This document shows positions 1-12,600 of a stretch of 64,000 bases of DNA, piece by piece. Position 1 is the first letter of the stretch. Each line of letters opens with the position of its first letter. Source of the stretch: Owenia fusiformis (taxonomy: Eukaryota; Annelida; Polychaeta; Sabellida; Oweniidae); the NCBI GenBank assembly GCA_903813345.2, contig CAIIXF020000006.1:35872436-35936435 (forward strand). Reading direction: 5' to 3'. Below the pieces are notes generated by a model. That model was not told where the DNA came from. It did not search any database and saw nothing but the letters and a program-made list of their open reading frames with translations. The translations under genes and the position numbers were made by a program.

Positions 1-700
1 TTCTGAAAATCTTACAAATTGTCAATTTAATGGCAATCTTTTGAATGGTAACAATATAACATGAAATAGATAAACATACTTTCATCTATATTGTTTTAAA
101 AAACACATCAAACACTTGTTTTGTTCTTGGTATCATGTCTCCAGAGTGAAATGAAACATCTTACCGAACCTCATTTGAACAAAACGACATAAACACAACA
201 TGTTTAGGTCTTTCAATATTGTAATTGTATAAAGGAAATTTTGGTTGATTTTAAAAAGTATCTTGTTAATGAAATAAAATGTTTTTCTTGATTTTTATCT
301 ATTTTGGGGGATTTTTTTTAAATTTTTTGAATACTTTTTTAAAATCAACCAAAAATTCCTTTGTATAACTTTAATATTGAGAGGTCTAAAACATGTTGTG
401 TATGCTATTTTGTTCCAACAAGGTTCGGAAAGACATTTTATTTCATTCTCAAGAATTGGTAGAAAGGAGCAAAAACAATTGCACTAAAAAAACAAAAAAT
501 GTTAACAAAAACAGTTGTATAAAATATTTCTAAATAGCCTAATTTTCGCATTGAATTGTTGTCAATCAGTCAACATTACATAAAATACCATGTTTTTTAC
601 AGAATGTTTTCAATGATTGGTTTAAGAGAAGAACATTGTTGAATTCAGTTTTCCATATCGATACCTATCCTTTGATACATGTTCCATTCATTCAAAAATG
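1..700. repeat. Dispersed repeat copy, empty-site partner of 58816-60150
   Basis: Bases 1-290 and 310-680 match 58816-59055 and 59795-60150 closely in the same orientation (for example the shared stretch around the words aaaacgacataaacac and ggtatcttgttaatg-like sequence). This copy lacks the 0.7 kb insertion that splits the other copy, so it serves as the pre-insertion reference near 296-310. No gene is seen here. Confidence 0.75.
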
Positions 701-1248
701 TCTGTTCAGCGACCTTTCCCGTACAACTACTTTTGACTATTGTGAGCCACGTTTTCAAAATGTCATGTGGTTTAAATTATTTCAGAGGTAATTGGACCCC
801 GGTCTTGATTTTGGTCCGTATTGGCAATGATCGTATGTTCTTTTTGACTTTTCTAATTTCAAACATACATGAATCTCACCTTCAAATATTCCATCATCAT
901 CCTATCACTGGAGAAAAAATCATTCATTACAATCTATTACAATCTATTACAATCTATATTTCTGATACTACCTTTTATATATTCATTTTTGGAAGAAAAT
1001 AATGTGATTCTATTTGTAGCAAATTGATCTTTTCTGTTTTCAATGCATTCTCCATTAATGATTATTTGTCCTTCCCGATAGTCTACTTAAAGGGATATAA
1101 AGATATTCAATATGCTCCATTTCATCAAAGGAAACATATGGTATTCGTTTTTCCTGAAAGTCTACTGAAAGGGATTTAAAGGTATTAAAAATGCTCAATT
1201 TCATCAAAGGGAACACATGATTTACAAATAATGATAATTTGTTCTTCC

Positions 1249-1354
1249 CATCCTCCGAACACAGGCCTCCAGAACTCGTACCTCCTTCTTCCTTCTTCTT
1301 GGAAGAAGGAAGGAACTTTGTGGATGATGTCTGGAACCCTGCGTTCGGAGGATG
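1249..1354. mobile_element. Small foldback element with 8-bp target duplication
   Basis: The ends are inverted repeats: CATCCTCCGAACACAGG on the left and its near-complement on the right. The element is flanked by the direct repeat gttcttcc (1241-1248 and 1355-1362). The centre is a purine/pyrimidine hairpin (cttccttcttcttgg / ggaagaagg). A second copy with its own flanking duplication lies at 61435-61490. The 8-9 bp duplication suggests hAT- or Mutator-type mobilisation, which is inference. Confidence 0.8.
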
Positions 1355-1499
1355 GTTCTTCCTGATAGTCCACTTAAAGGGATATCAAGGTATTAAAATG
1401 CTCCATTTCATCATGATTTACAAATGATAATTGTATGATAAAGGTATTTTTGCTCTCATCATTACATCACACCTAAATTGTATTCCTTCCTATTTTAGC

Positions 1500-3340
1500 G
1501 AATATTGGTTACAATTTTCTGAAAATTAAAAAATACCTATTCAGAAACCTTTACTGTAACACTACTTTTGACTATTTTTCAGCAACATTTGATGTGTTGT
1601 GGTTTATTTGATTTTTCAGATAGCATAAGGCAGGTGGAGGAGGATGGAATGAGTATAACATGTACGTATTTGCAAGGCTTGTATCTTCTATTGTCGTTCG
1701 ACCTTTTCAAAATGCTGGTAATTCTAAACATATCTTACACTCCCCTCCATAAGTTTGGCAACCTTTGTAAATATGTCAATCCATCAAACAATTTCCGCAC
1801 TGCTGAAGAATCAAATCAGTATTTTTTCCAAAACAATTTTTTATGAGATTTTCGTTAAGATGGATGTGTGGTATATAAAGTAATCTTTATAACTTACAAT
1901 TATTGATGCATTACTGCAGTTGTTTGGTTTATTTCGTTCCCTTTGAGGAGGGTACATGATTTGGTCACATAGCGGGAATGACCTTTTTCAAAATAGAATA
2001 CCGTTTGTTGATATGACATATATTCATGGTTGCGCGGTATTTGTGATACGGGTAAATATGCCATACTCATCTGCGGTATATGGCATATTCCGCAGGTGAG
2101 TATGGTATTTTCCGCAGTGAATATGTGATACATTGATTTCAGTGAATACTCGATACTCGCCTGCGGAATATGTCATACTCACTTTTGGAATATGCCGTAT
2201 ACCGCAGGTGAGTATGACAAATACCGCAGGTGAAAACGTGATACAGAAAGCCTTGTTTTGATTAGTTGCGATGATCGACTCTAAATGTAAAGCTGCACTG
2301 GATTACCAATATAGTTAATGCTTGGAGTTCTAATATATTAATCATGGATTTATTGAGAAAGTTTCTTACGTGAGATTGCTGAGTGATACTTCTGTTTAGT
2401 TGATATATTCAATACACTGTACTGTTGATTACTTAATCATTGTAATAATTTATTAACGTTCACCTGTTCGTTCAATCGATGCAATTGACAATTGAGTATT
2501 TCCGTATCACGTTCTAATTGGTTATTGAGTATGCCATATACCGCAGGTGAATCTGTCATACACCTCGAGTGAATATGCCATATTCGCTGCGGAATATGAC
2601 ATATATTTGTATTTTGTTTACTACGTAACATACGTTTTGTCTTTAACGAGAGGTTGACCTATATTGTTGTTTATTGTTGATAATTGGATTTTTGACGGGC
2701 ATCTTTGAATTTGTTATAAATGTCAATACTCACATAATATGTAACCGATCTCTGTCAAATTTGTACCACTTTCTCAGACAGTTACCCTTAATAGGCTACT
2801 TTCTAAAATATATGTTCAGAAACCTTTACTGTAACACTACTTTTGACTATTTTCAGCCACATTTTTAAATGATCCATTATCATCCCATCCTTGGGGAAAA
2901 TACATTCACTACACAGTATGCATTTTGAAAACTTACCCCTTTGATCCCATACTATCTTATGATTTTTTATCATGACTGATTGTCTTAAAGTAGTGGTTGA
3001 CTAAGAAACTTTTAAAAAATAATGTCATGATTTCATTTATAGCACACTTGTTATTCCATTTAGTCTAATGAACTTATCCCCTGATAGTCTACTAAAATGG
3101 ATTAGAAAGGGAATAAAGTATATGGGTGTTGGGAGTTAGTTTTAACAATAGTTTTTGCTCTCTTCATTACATCACTTTCACACCTTTTTCAAAATGTCCA
3201 ATATTTCTAACTCCCTTTCATCGTATTTCCCCGAGTTCACGCTTTTCGGACAATAAATGATTCTAAGGAATTTCTGCATTTGGAGTTGTCAATTACGTCT
3301 ATACTTTGATAGAGTTCTCATTTAAGAAAAATGATATAAG
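1500..3340. repeat. Long dispersed repeat family, copies 1 and 2, with minisatellite insert
   Basis: The segment near 1545-1740 and the segment 2811-3330 belong to a family whose other copies are at 5343-6560 and 8990-9610. Shared landmarks are cctttactgtaacactac, ttgactatttttcagcc, a gatagtctac motif and ccaatatttctaactccc. No long reading frame is conserved between copies, so the ORFs here look like chance. Confidence 0.65.
2030..2605. repeat. Degenerate palindromic minisatellite (CATACTCACCTGCGGTATATGG type)
   Basis: About ten degenerate copies of a short motif, in both orientations, alternate a GCGGAATATG core with GAGTATG arms between 2030 and 2240. A second cluster lies at 2525-2605. 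Adjacent copies in opposite orientation make the tract rich in short hairpins. It is not CRISPR: units are degenerate, spacers are not of fixed size and the genome is animal. Confidence 0.7.
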
Positions 3341-3849
3341 GGTTATAAAAAAGAGCATTAGTTAGATTAACTGGTGAGCAGTTAGCAATATTTACCAATC
3401 CCGGTTTTCGAAATGCATTAATCTTGTTTAATGCCTATTAAGAACATCTTAATGATATGTAGACGCATAGTTTTCAACCTATATTATTACGGTGTGCTGA
3501 TTCCAATGTATGATTCGACATAAGATGTAAGATAATGGTCCATGTTTATTAATGTTCAGGATAAATCCCATTCTAATGGCAAAAATTTTACATAATAATT
3601 ATATCCTGTTTATCAGCAAATGCTGATGGATTTATATAAAAGAATTCTAATATAAATAGCAAATTACGTAGTTTTGAAGTTTGTGTCTGAATAATAAGCT
3701 AAATTTGCCAAAAATGTCCGAAATGTGATTCTCTACGAAGTGAAGCTATCTTAACCAGAAACAAAATAATGTTAAGACCGCTTTTTTCCATATAAGGAAA
3801 GTTCACAAAAGTGACATAACTAATGTTTGAACCATACCATTATATTTGT

Positions 3850-4330
3850 ATTATCGATTAGTGAACACATACACTAATACTTTTGAGGATAGTGAACTTT
3901 GACAGTAGTATAATAAAATAAATATTTAATTAGGCTTTTTGTGACACTCACAAAAACGATCATGATGCTCCACGTGGGAAAATATATCGTGTCACATGTA
4001 CAGGTTATTTACTACAAAGGATTGATTATTGGTTTAATACCAGGGGACAATATGATATTTCCCGAGGGCCTGGAGGGGCAGAGGTAGATATCATATTGTC
4101 ACGAGGAATAAACCCACATTCAATCCCGATCAGTAAATATGCTTTTAAACCCATGATATCCGTTACTCTCTTTATGAAATCATTTAGTTCAAAATCCATA
4201 TCTGATTTTGTATGAAACGCTCAGATTTCTATGACTTTAACTCTATTTGTATCAGAGAATGGGATGAAATAACATTTATTTTCGCTTGTATTTAATAGGC
4301 CTCTCAAGTTTCAAAATTTCGTTTTTTCAA
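3850..4330. repeat. Dispersed repeat with internal inverted repeat
   Basis: This stretch resembles 12040-12330 (shared words: cttttgaggata, aaatatttaatt, gtgacactcacaa, gaggaataaac). Within it, ggggacaatatgatat near 4043 pairs with atatcatattgtcacg near 4088, making a hairpin of about 80 bases. No coding potential is seen. Confidence 0.55.
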
Positions 4331-5845
4331 CTTTGCAAAAAATAGGAATCTTTATTTGGCAAAAATACTGCAGGGTGAATACCATTCTCGCGAGCGGGAT
4401 TTGGAGGTGAATACGATTTTTCGTGAGCGGGATCGGACGAGGCAGTACGATTTTCTTTCAATATCAAAAATGTTCCAGAGTGTAATTTACCTCGAAGTAG
4501 TTGTTTCATGGGATAATATGAGTTATTCAATCATCCGAGTGAAATACAGAAAATATTTTGCCCGAGCAAGTTTGTATTTCACTAGGGGATAGCTGAGAGA
4601 AATAGACTTTCGAGGCAAAATATTTTATGTATTCCACGGGAAATCATTGCATAGCGTTTGTATTTCATGATCAAGGAAAAACTCAAAATACGCTGATCGC
4701 TGGAACAAATTAGCTGGCACAATCGTAAAGATGTTATTGTTGGTGTTCTGATATTGGATTTTTGAAGTGCATCTTTGAATTTGTTAAATGTCAATACTCA
4801 CATAATAAGTAACCGATCTCTTTCATATTTGTACCATTTGCTAGTGACCCTTAAATAGGCATATTTTGAAGAAAAGGGATGAATACTCTTTGAGATATGT
4901 TACTCACACACTCAATCAAATATGATACAAACCTCAATTTGGAATAATACCTAACCGAGAAAAATTACTAACATAGAAAACAGCATTTGAAGTTCAGAGA
5001 TCCATAGTGATGCATGCACATGTTTCACAAAGTGTATGTTAGTATTATGTTTTAAATTACTCTTGAATTAAAAGATGGCGTATGGTTGAAAATTCTATCA
5101 AAATGAATGGATTAAGTGATGCAATGAACTTCGCCATCTTTCATTGTCATAGCTGAAAACCTGCCATATAAACACTGTCTGATCAAAAATATTACTTAAT
5201 AATTTATTAAAATCCCTGGTTTGGTCGGTTTGAACTGTTTTTGTGTCTTATGAAAGATCAAGTACTTATCAATCCATTTCAAATACTATGAAGATCAAAA
5301 GTAAGACTTTATTTTGCCCAAAATGCTGAAAATACACAATGTGTCCCTTTAATAGGCCACTGTCTTAAATATCTGTTCTGAAACCTTTACTGTGTCCCTG
5401 CTTTTGACTATTTTTCAGCCACAATTTTAAGATTTGATTTTATTTAAATTATTATTTTAGAGTTGAGAAGAAAGCAGCGGGATGAGAATGAGTTTTCCCT
5501 TTTGGTACCTATTTGCAATGGTTACTAGTATTATCTTCTTTTCGACTTTTTCAAAATTCTGGTAATTCTAAACATATCTTACCTTTAATGATCCACCATC
5601 ATCCTCTCCATTGGGTAAAACATATTCTCCATATACACAGTCTGTATTTTGAAAACCTCCCCTTTGATCTCATACTATCTTATAATTTTTTATCAGGACT
5701 GTTTGTCTTAAATGGGTGGTTGATTAAGAAACTTTTCGAAGAAAAAAGAACGTTTTGATTCCATTCATAGCACACCTCTTATTTCATCAAATCAAGTAAT
5801 CTGTTAACGTTTGATAGTCTACTTGAAGGGATTAGAAAGGAATAT

Positions 5846-6315
5846 CCCAGATGCGAGTAGAAATAATCTTTATTTACGTCATTAAAAATTCATACTTCAG
5901 TCAAACCATGGGCTTTCAATTAGCTAGTTGAAAGCCCATGGTCAAACTGCTGTAATATTTGGAATCTACATGTAAAATTACATTTAGAAATGTGGTTTTG
6001 AAAAGAGTTTATCAACTTTGAAAATATAATTTTCTTTGGAAATGTGACGTCTAGGTCGGGGAGATTCCCCATAGACCCCGTGTTGTAAAACCACAAAAAG
6101 TGAAATATCTTTTCTTGTGTTGGGCAGATAATATTTTCTTTTACTGGACAATTTTAAATTTGTATAAATATCAGATTCATAAGGGTAATATGAAAAGTGA
6201 AACACTAAAACTGATGCATATTCAAGTTTAAGGGAATTTTGTAATACCCTGACATGTTAATTCCCCCGAATCAGCCACCTGGTGGCGAAACCGGTAACTA
6301 TCTACTCGCATCTGA
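5846..6315. mobile_element. MITE with CAGATGCGAGTAG terminal inverted repeats, copy 1
   Basis: CAGATGCGAGTAG starts at 5848 and its exact complement ends at 6313. The whole 470 bases align with the reverse complement of 36611-37040. Compared with that copy it carries an extra 41 bases at 5907-5947. There is no transposase, so it is non-autonomous; the superfamily is not identified. Confidence 0.85.
5907..5940. mobile_element. 34-base near-perfect palindrome inserted with 7-bp duplication
   Basis: Thirteen-base arms CATGGGCTTTCAA / TTGAAAGCCCATG surround an 8-base centre with a single mismatched pair. The direct repeat gtcaaac sits on both sides (5900-5906, 5941-5947). The paralogous MITE at 36611-37040 has a single gtcaaac at this position and no palindrome, so this is an insertion and not an old part of the MITE. 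Confidence 0.8.
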
Positions 6316-8199
6316 GCAATTCGAAATATGTGGGCCTCTGGAACTAGTTTCAACAATACATTTTTGCTCTCTCCATTAAGTCAATTTACTTTCACACTTT
6401 TTTTAAAATGTCCAATATTTCTAACTCCCTTTCACCGTAGTTCTTTAATTTAACGCAAATCTCCTGACAATAAATGATTTTAACTCGGATTTTTCTGCAT
6501 TTGAAGTATTTAATTACTTCTATATTTAAAAAGGTATCTCGTGTTTTCAGAAAAATCAAATTAAAGTTTTAAAAAGCACATTGATATTTTCCACTCTATT
6601 CTCTATTTCTTATATTATAATTTGTATGACGTACATGTACATGTGCACTAATAAAACAATACCCTGTGTTATAGAGTATGAGCAATGAATTTATGAGCCT
6701 TCATCTTTCGGCAATTCACAATAGTTTATCGAATCACTGTCAAAATGTTAATGACGATCTATCTAAGGCTAGTTTACACGGTCTGTAGAATCGTTCATGG
6801 TAAATGTTGAAAAATCAAATATAAAATGATAAGTTGTAGATATCATGACAAAATACGGAAAATATCATGTTGAGATTCTTTATATTATGATGAATTTGAA
6901 AATGATATAGGATAAAAAACAGTCGCCTTCTTTATGTTGGTTTTTCACAACCAACCCTATATTCTATGAAAAGCAGTATTATGATAATGTATGACTTCTT
7001 TAACACTTGATTTTACAAATTCAGAGACAACTATTGAAAGATCTCCTTTGAAGACGAATACGAATTGTAGGCTTACTGTTTCAAAAATTAAATTAAATAT
7101 TCAAAAACGTTAGTTTCGGGGGTCCATATTAACATGAAGATCAAAATTAAATATTTAATATTTTGGTTCCCGTCGGAAATTATGAAAGATTGCGAAGTTA
7201 TTGAAACTTGCTTTTTGAAACAAATGAAACAATTTTTTTGCATCATGTCTAATTTATATACCCTGTAATTATACGATTTATAACACAAATTACGACATAT
7301 CCTGGTAGCATTGACCACATGGCTTATAAATTAGACATGGTGCAAAACATTTGTTCCAAAAGCAATTTAGTTTGCATCATTGCCTACCATTGAGACCTGA
7401 TTTTGATTACAGAAGATTGCAAAGACAACGTTCTTTTAAAGTCGATGATGGTTTTATAAATAGTATTCTTGTCGGGAACACGTTACAAGCCAAATATCTT
7501 AAACCGAAATGTATTACAAAAATCTTTTTAGCCAGTTATTTGGCAATTAATCTTTGATAAATGTGATTGAATTATGATCAATCTGTTGAGAAGCTTTTCA
7601 AGAACCTAGAAACTACAAATAGTTGAGCGTTCATAATTCAAACATGTTTTCCCTTGAATCAATGTCAAAATTAAACTGTTATTTAAACATTCACATTCTG
7701 ACGCTCTACTTTTCATATTAATAGATTAGATGACCATATATGTATGAAATCAAGGAATAGGCAATTGCATAACAAAATGTCACCAACTGGTTGAAATGAA
7801 ACTGGTACAAAAGTGTAACATGTGTTACAAATGTAAAATGCCGATAGCAAACAATGAACAATACTCACAAAAGTACATTATTTCTGAGATAACATTCAAT
7901 AGATAATTAGACAATGTCATTGCTTAAGATTAAAAGTACTGCTTAAATTTCGTCTCATTTGTTACGCAATGTTTTCAACAAATGATGATGTTGCTGGAAT
8001 CATATTCATATTGAAAATAATAAATAATCAACTAAATAAGGACTCGGTTTTAGAGTTTCATATGTTTATTTAATAGTGAGTTTATAAATATCATTCCCTG
8101 TAACCTGAATCAAAAGCAAAATCCTGCAAAAGATATCATTTATATGATACACATATATTTCAGAGTCAAATCAACATTTTCGATAAAAAATGTTTACAT

Positions 8200-8270
8200 T
8201 TTAGTTAAGAAAATTGCGTTCATTTTAACTAGATTAACTAGTTAAAATGAACGCAATTTTCTTAACTAAA
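8200..8270. repeat. Perfect hairpin with 33-base arms
   Basis: Bases 8200-8232 and 8238-8270 are exact reverse complements separated by five bases (attaa). The core of the arm contains ttgcgttcattttaac. No coding sequence overlaps. It could be a minimal foldback element or a recent inverted duplication. Confidence 0.85.
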
Positions 8271-8377
8271 TTAAAGATTTTTGCATTTTCAAAACACCCC
8301 AATCCAAATTGTAATGTTAAGCAGATCAAACAGGCTAAACATCAGGTCATGACGATGAATGAGTCCTCTATCCCTAA

Positions 8378-8790
8378 CTAATATGTGGTATGTCCTCCTC
8401 GTGCTGCAATCAGAGCATCCTTTCTGCAGGGCCCTGGCAATGAGACGAGTGACTTAATACGCAAAATAAGGTCCCACTCCTCAATCAGGAGAGCGTGCTT
8501 GAGTGCAAAATGAGGTAGGGGATCTCTGTCACGAACCACCCTATCAATCTCATCTCACTTGTACTCTATAAGAGCCTGATAAGGTGACTTTGATGCATAT
8601 TGTAGCTGTTCCACACATAACCTGCCTTAAGGAAATCGTGGACAATGCAGCTTCCATGCGCAGGAGCATGATTATGCTGCAGCTGGAAGTTTTTCCAGCA
8701 CCCTTTTTGCAAGCGGTGATAGTTGTTGGTTTAAAAAGTTACTGTACCTCTCACCACTGACATCACGATTGAGACTCACCGATTCACTAA
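8378..8790 (-). pseudogene. Decayed Tc1-like transposase, C-terminal half
   Basis: Read on the - strand from about 8790 to the stop complement at 8378-8380, the translation keeps Tc1-family landmarks. These are a LQHNHAPAHG-type segment followed by a VHDFLKAG-like stretch (normally the second catalytic Asp region, LQHDNAPAHTA-like), then DEIDRVVRDRDP, an EEWD motif and the C-terminal AARGGHTTY block. An internal stop and frame breaks interrupt it and the Asp of the HDNA motif reads His-Asn-His. The N-terminal half is not found. It is a dead copy of a DDE transposase of the Tc1/mariner superfamily. Confidence 0.75.
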
Positions 8791-8989
8791 AGGGGCGCCC
8801 CCCTTGGTGAATATCTACTAAACATGAACAGAACCACTTCCTTGGGCTAATTTTGATAACTAATCAGTTTTTGAGCAAAATGGCTGTAATCGGGAGACAT
8901 AAACAATTTCGACTAAATGTTATTATTGTAAAAATTATACCAAAGATTAAAATGTGTAAAATTTTCCATATTAATGAGCAACAGTGTAC

Positions 8990-9610
8990 TTAAAGAGATC
9001 GGAAAAAAGATGGGAGCTTGTTTCAACAATTATTGTTTGCTCTCAGCATTACATATTATACCCTTTTTCAAAACGTTCAATATTTCTAACTTCCTTTCAT
9101 CGCAATTCTGCAATTCAACGCAACTCTTCTGACAATAAATGATTTAAACGCAGACATTTCTGCATTTGAAGTATTCAATTAACCCTTTCACGATGAGAGG
9201 CTCCATATGGAGCCCTATTATGTAATACCTTTCAGGACGATAGGCTCCTTTTGGCACCATTATTTTTATTTATATACATCAATGAAATGGCAATATCTCC
9301 ACTTTTATTAAGTATTTTTACACCAAATTTTAACAAGTTGTTTTAATGAGATGATCCTAACAAAAAATTGTATTTCAGTAATAAAATTCAAGGTATAGGT
9401 CACAGGGCGTAGGTAATTTGCAGTTTTCCCCTAAAAACCGCTCTTACTTATCCGTCACCAGGGCCAACATTTTCCTCTTATATTCACGTCGGGAAAGGGT
9501 TAATTCTTTTCTTTGAATAGGTATCTCATGTTTTCAGAAAAATTATATATTGGCAATGAATTGACGAGTCTTCGGCTTTTGGCAATATACAATATATTTT
9601 ATCATATGAA
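8990..9610. repeat. Dispersed repeat family, copy 4, split by a TTAA element
   Basis: It matches 6341-6560 on both sides of the insertion at 9183-9499. The uninterrupted copy reads through at about 6510-6525. Confidence 0.6.
9183..9499. mobile_element. TTAA-flanked MITE (piggyBac-like)
   Basis: TTAA occurs at 9179-9182 and 9500-9503. The ends are CCCTTTCACGA on the left and tcgggaaaggg on the right, imperfect inverted repeats. The interrupted host repeat is intact at about 6510. TTAA duplication and CCCTT-type ends are typical of piggyBac; no transposase is present. Confidence 0.75.
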
Positions 9611-12600
9611 TGTCAAACTTGCAAGTGTGTGATCGGTCAAAACCGGATCACATGTCATGACAGATAAGGTGGTATTCACTGGCTATGCTTATAAGGCTTG
9701 CCAAAGGGGACATGTCATTAAGAGGCCATTCTCTGACTTAGTCATTTTTTCAAAAGTGTGAAAATAAAAAAATTCATGAAAAGTTCTTAAAATATTCTGA
9801 ATAACAAGTTGAATATATATATTTAATGATGGCACAAGCAAAAGTCTGAAAATTAACATGAAATGAAGGGTTTTGACAGATGCAAAAGATGGTAGATTTG
9901 TGATGAAGAAATAGAGGTTTTTGCAGTAACAACACAATTACATCGAAGCTATCCGTTATGAGAGGCTGAGGACTAAACTTGACATAATTTTCAATCTCAG
10001 ATTATCAGTAGTATCTAACTTAAGCCGGACAGCCACTCAAAATGTATATGGAGGCCATGAGATTCATTTTTCTCAATTGAAGTCACTATTTCTGTTTTTA
10101 GCTTCATAGGATAGGAGGTACATGAACATGCTAAATTTACCTAGATCACAAGCCTTACCACAAATATAAAGTATATAGGAATAGAGTTTATATAAATGTG
10201 AAAACCTTAAACTTCCCATTTTATTGGGCATGGAACTTGTGGACCATGTGTATTTCTAACTTCTTCACATGTGCATGGATCTAAAATTGTGGCAGCCATC
10301 TTGGATTTGTCATATTATGTGGACATGGTTTTGGTTGTGCTGAATTTGTTTCAAAATAACATTTCTTGTATACCTTCGATAAGTGAGATAGGCATTTGAA
10401 ATTAAATACAGATAGTATACTTGACATTTAATGCAGTAAACAGTAATACAATTCATTCTTACATAATAAGTGAGTCTAGACAAAAAGTTGTTATTGTTTA
10501 ACTGGGCATAAATTACACTCATTGGCCTTGGTTTTCTTTATTGGCTTGCATAAAATGTTGTTCTATTTATTCAGAAAAGGAGTATAGTTCAATATACAAT
10601 ATACACATTCAATCCATCCTCTTGTAGAAATGAATCTCATATTATTTCATCTCAAATATAGAACACAAAAATATAATAAAAAAACAAGTTTCTATTAATT
10701 GCAAAAGTTAGCTTCTATGTCATGACTGAGTTTGGGTTCCGCTTCTAGGGAAAAAATATCCATCTGAAAATATCGTATTGACCATTGCTATACACTCCAT
10801 ATTTAATCCTCCCAGTAAATAACATTGATATACAGTATACAAGTATATATGACATCGAGGATCTGGGGTTTGGGTAATGTGAGACATGAGACCACTTGTC
10901 TTTTTGAATCTCATATTCAATATTCTTTCTTTAAACCCTCATATTTAATATTTTTGGAGTGGTAATTCAATTATGTACCTATTTTTTATTCTTTATCCCA
11001 TAGTTGAACTCTGTTCCGCTCTGTTAGGTAACATGAAAACATATTTATGATATTTTGCAAATGCGTGGAAAAAGTGATATCTGTGGAATACGGAAAATAT
11101 TTCACAGATATCACCTTTTGGCAGGGATTTGAAAACTACCACCAATATGATGTGTTTTGTTACATAGTGATTTCATGACATCACGGGGATGAATGAATGA
11201 ATGGATGTTGTTTTGATATGCATTGTTTAGTTTTAGAGGTGAACTATGGGAAAAATAGAACATCCTATGAATTTTCGTGATATTGTGTTAATCCAAATAT
11301 TGATATTAATATCTGCGCTAATTCGCTATGCTAACTTGGCAAGATATTGATATCAACTCGGAGATAAAGATAAAATCATTTAAAATCATATGATATCCTA
11401 TACATATCCTTTACTGTGCCACAACTTTCTCATATGTTATATATTTTGGCACCGGCCATCATTTATTTTCCTTGAATTCATGCTTTTGTTCCTCGTTTTA
11501 GAAATGAGAGGAAATCTTTGATTTTCCTTGTATTTAAGTTGCTTAAATGTTGCCCTGTGATGTTGATAAAAGTCAATAGTAATCCATTACAGTCACAGTT
11601 GAAATGTACCCATTGCTAGCCCAGAACCTACCAAAATAGCATTTGCATTTTCTCAATATTGCCCTAAGTGCTTTTCCATGAAAATAATTTTCATCGTATA
11701 TTTTCTTCAGTATTTCATATATTACATTTTAATATATTTAAATTGGTTAATTTTCATATACTATTTACTTAGACAACAATAAATAAAGAATTTTTTGTAA
11801 AAACACCAAAAATGGTATATGATCTTTAAATGACTGTTGTGTGAACATCAAAGGTCAAAATTCGCTGAAATTGTATTTTTTATAAAGCACAAATGATTTT
11901 TCTTCAATATGATATGCATTATTATCAGATATCTTTGGGGGCTAAAAAGGGCCCTTAATGACACCCTAGACAACCGGTGCAAATTTAACGATATTCACCT
12001 GTCTCGGAAATTTTCGAAATACATTTATTTCTAGGTTTTAACTTAGTATAGAAATGTTATTTATCACTGAGTAAAACGTGTACGTGTACTTTTGAGGATA
12101 TTGAACTTGACAGTTGTATAATCAAACAAATATTTAATTTGCCTATTTTGAGAAATGTATGTGACACTCACAACATGATTATGATACTTTTCGTCGGGAA
12201 ATATCATCTCGAGGAATAAACACTTTAAACATTTGCATATCACTCTTTTAAAACTAGCCTATATTCTGTTTCTCATTTATATACTATTTAATGGATGTAA
12301 TGAATCATATTAAGGACAACATTTTCAAAGCTATTTTGTTACTCTAATCAGTTTGAAAAATATGTAAGATTTGTCGTTCAGTGTAAATGATAATACATTC
12401 TCTTAATCCCTAGGTGCTCGCCTTTACCTTGGTATTATAGATAAAAATATTTTCTAGCTTTTAAAGCAAAAATAAATGCACTGACATCTACATTGAAATA
12501 TTATTATATGTAAGAAATGTTCAATAACAAAGTAATGCCCACTTTATCGGTACTTTTCATACTTGTTACTTCATTTGTGTACTAGAATATAAACTATGGA

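Larger units (their letters stand above)
5343..6600. repeat. Dispersed repeat family, copy 3, split by a MITE
   Basis: It matches 2811-3330 before and after position 5846-6315. The matching copy at about 3105-3130 has no insertion, so the 470-base MITE described next entered this copy. Confidence 0.65.

Noticed and set aside
679-1002. 107-residue + strand ORF as a gene
   Set aside because: Random-looking composition, overlaps a dispersed repeat, no splice or family support.
2030-2240. CRISPR-like array
   Set aside because: Units are degenerate, occur in both orientations, have no constant spacers, and the window is animal DNA.
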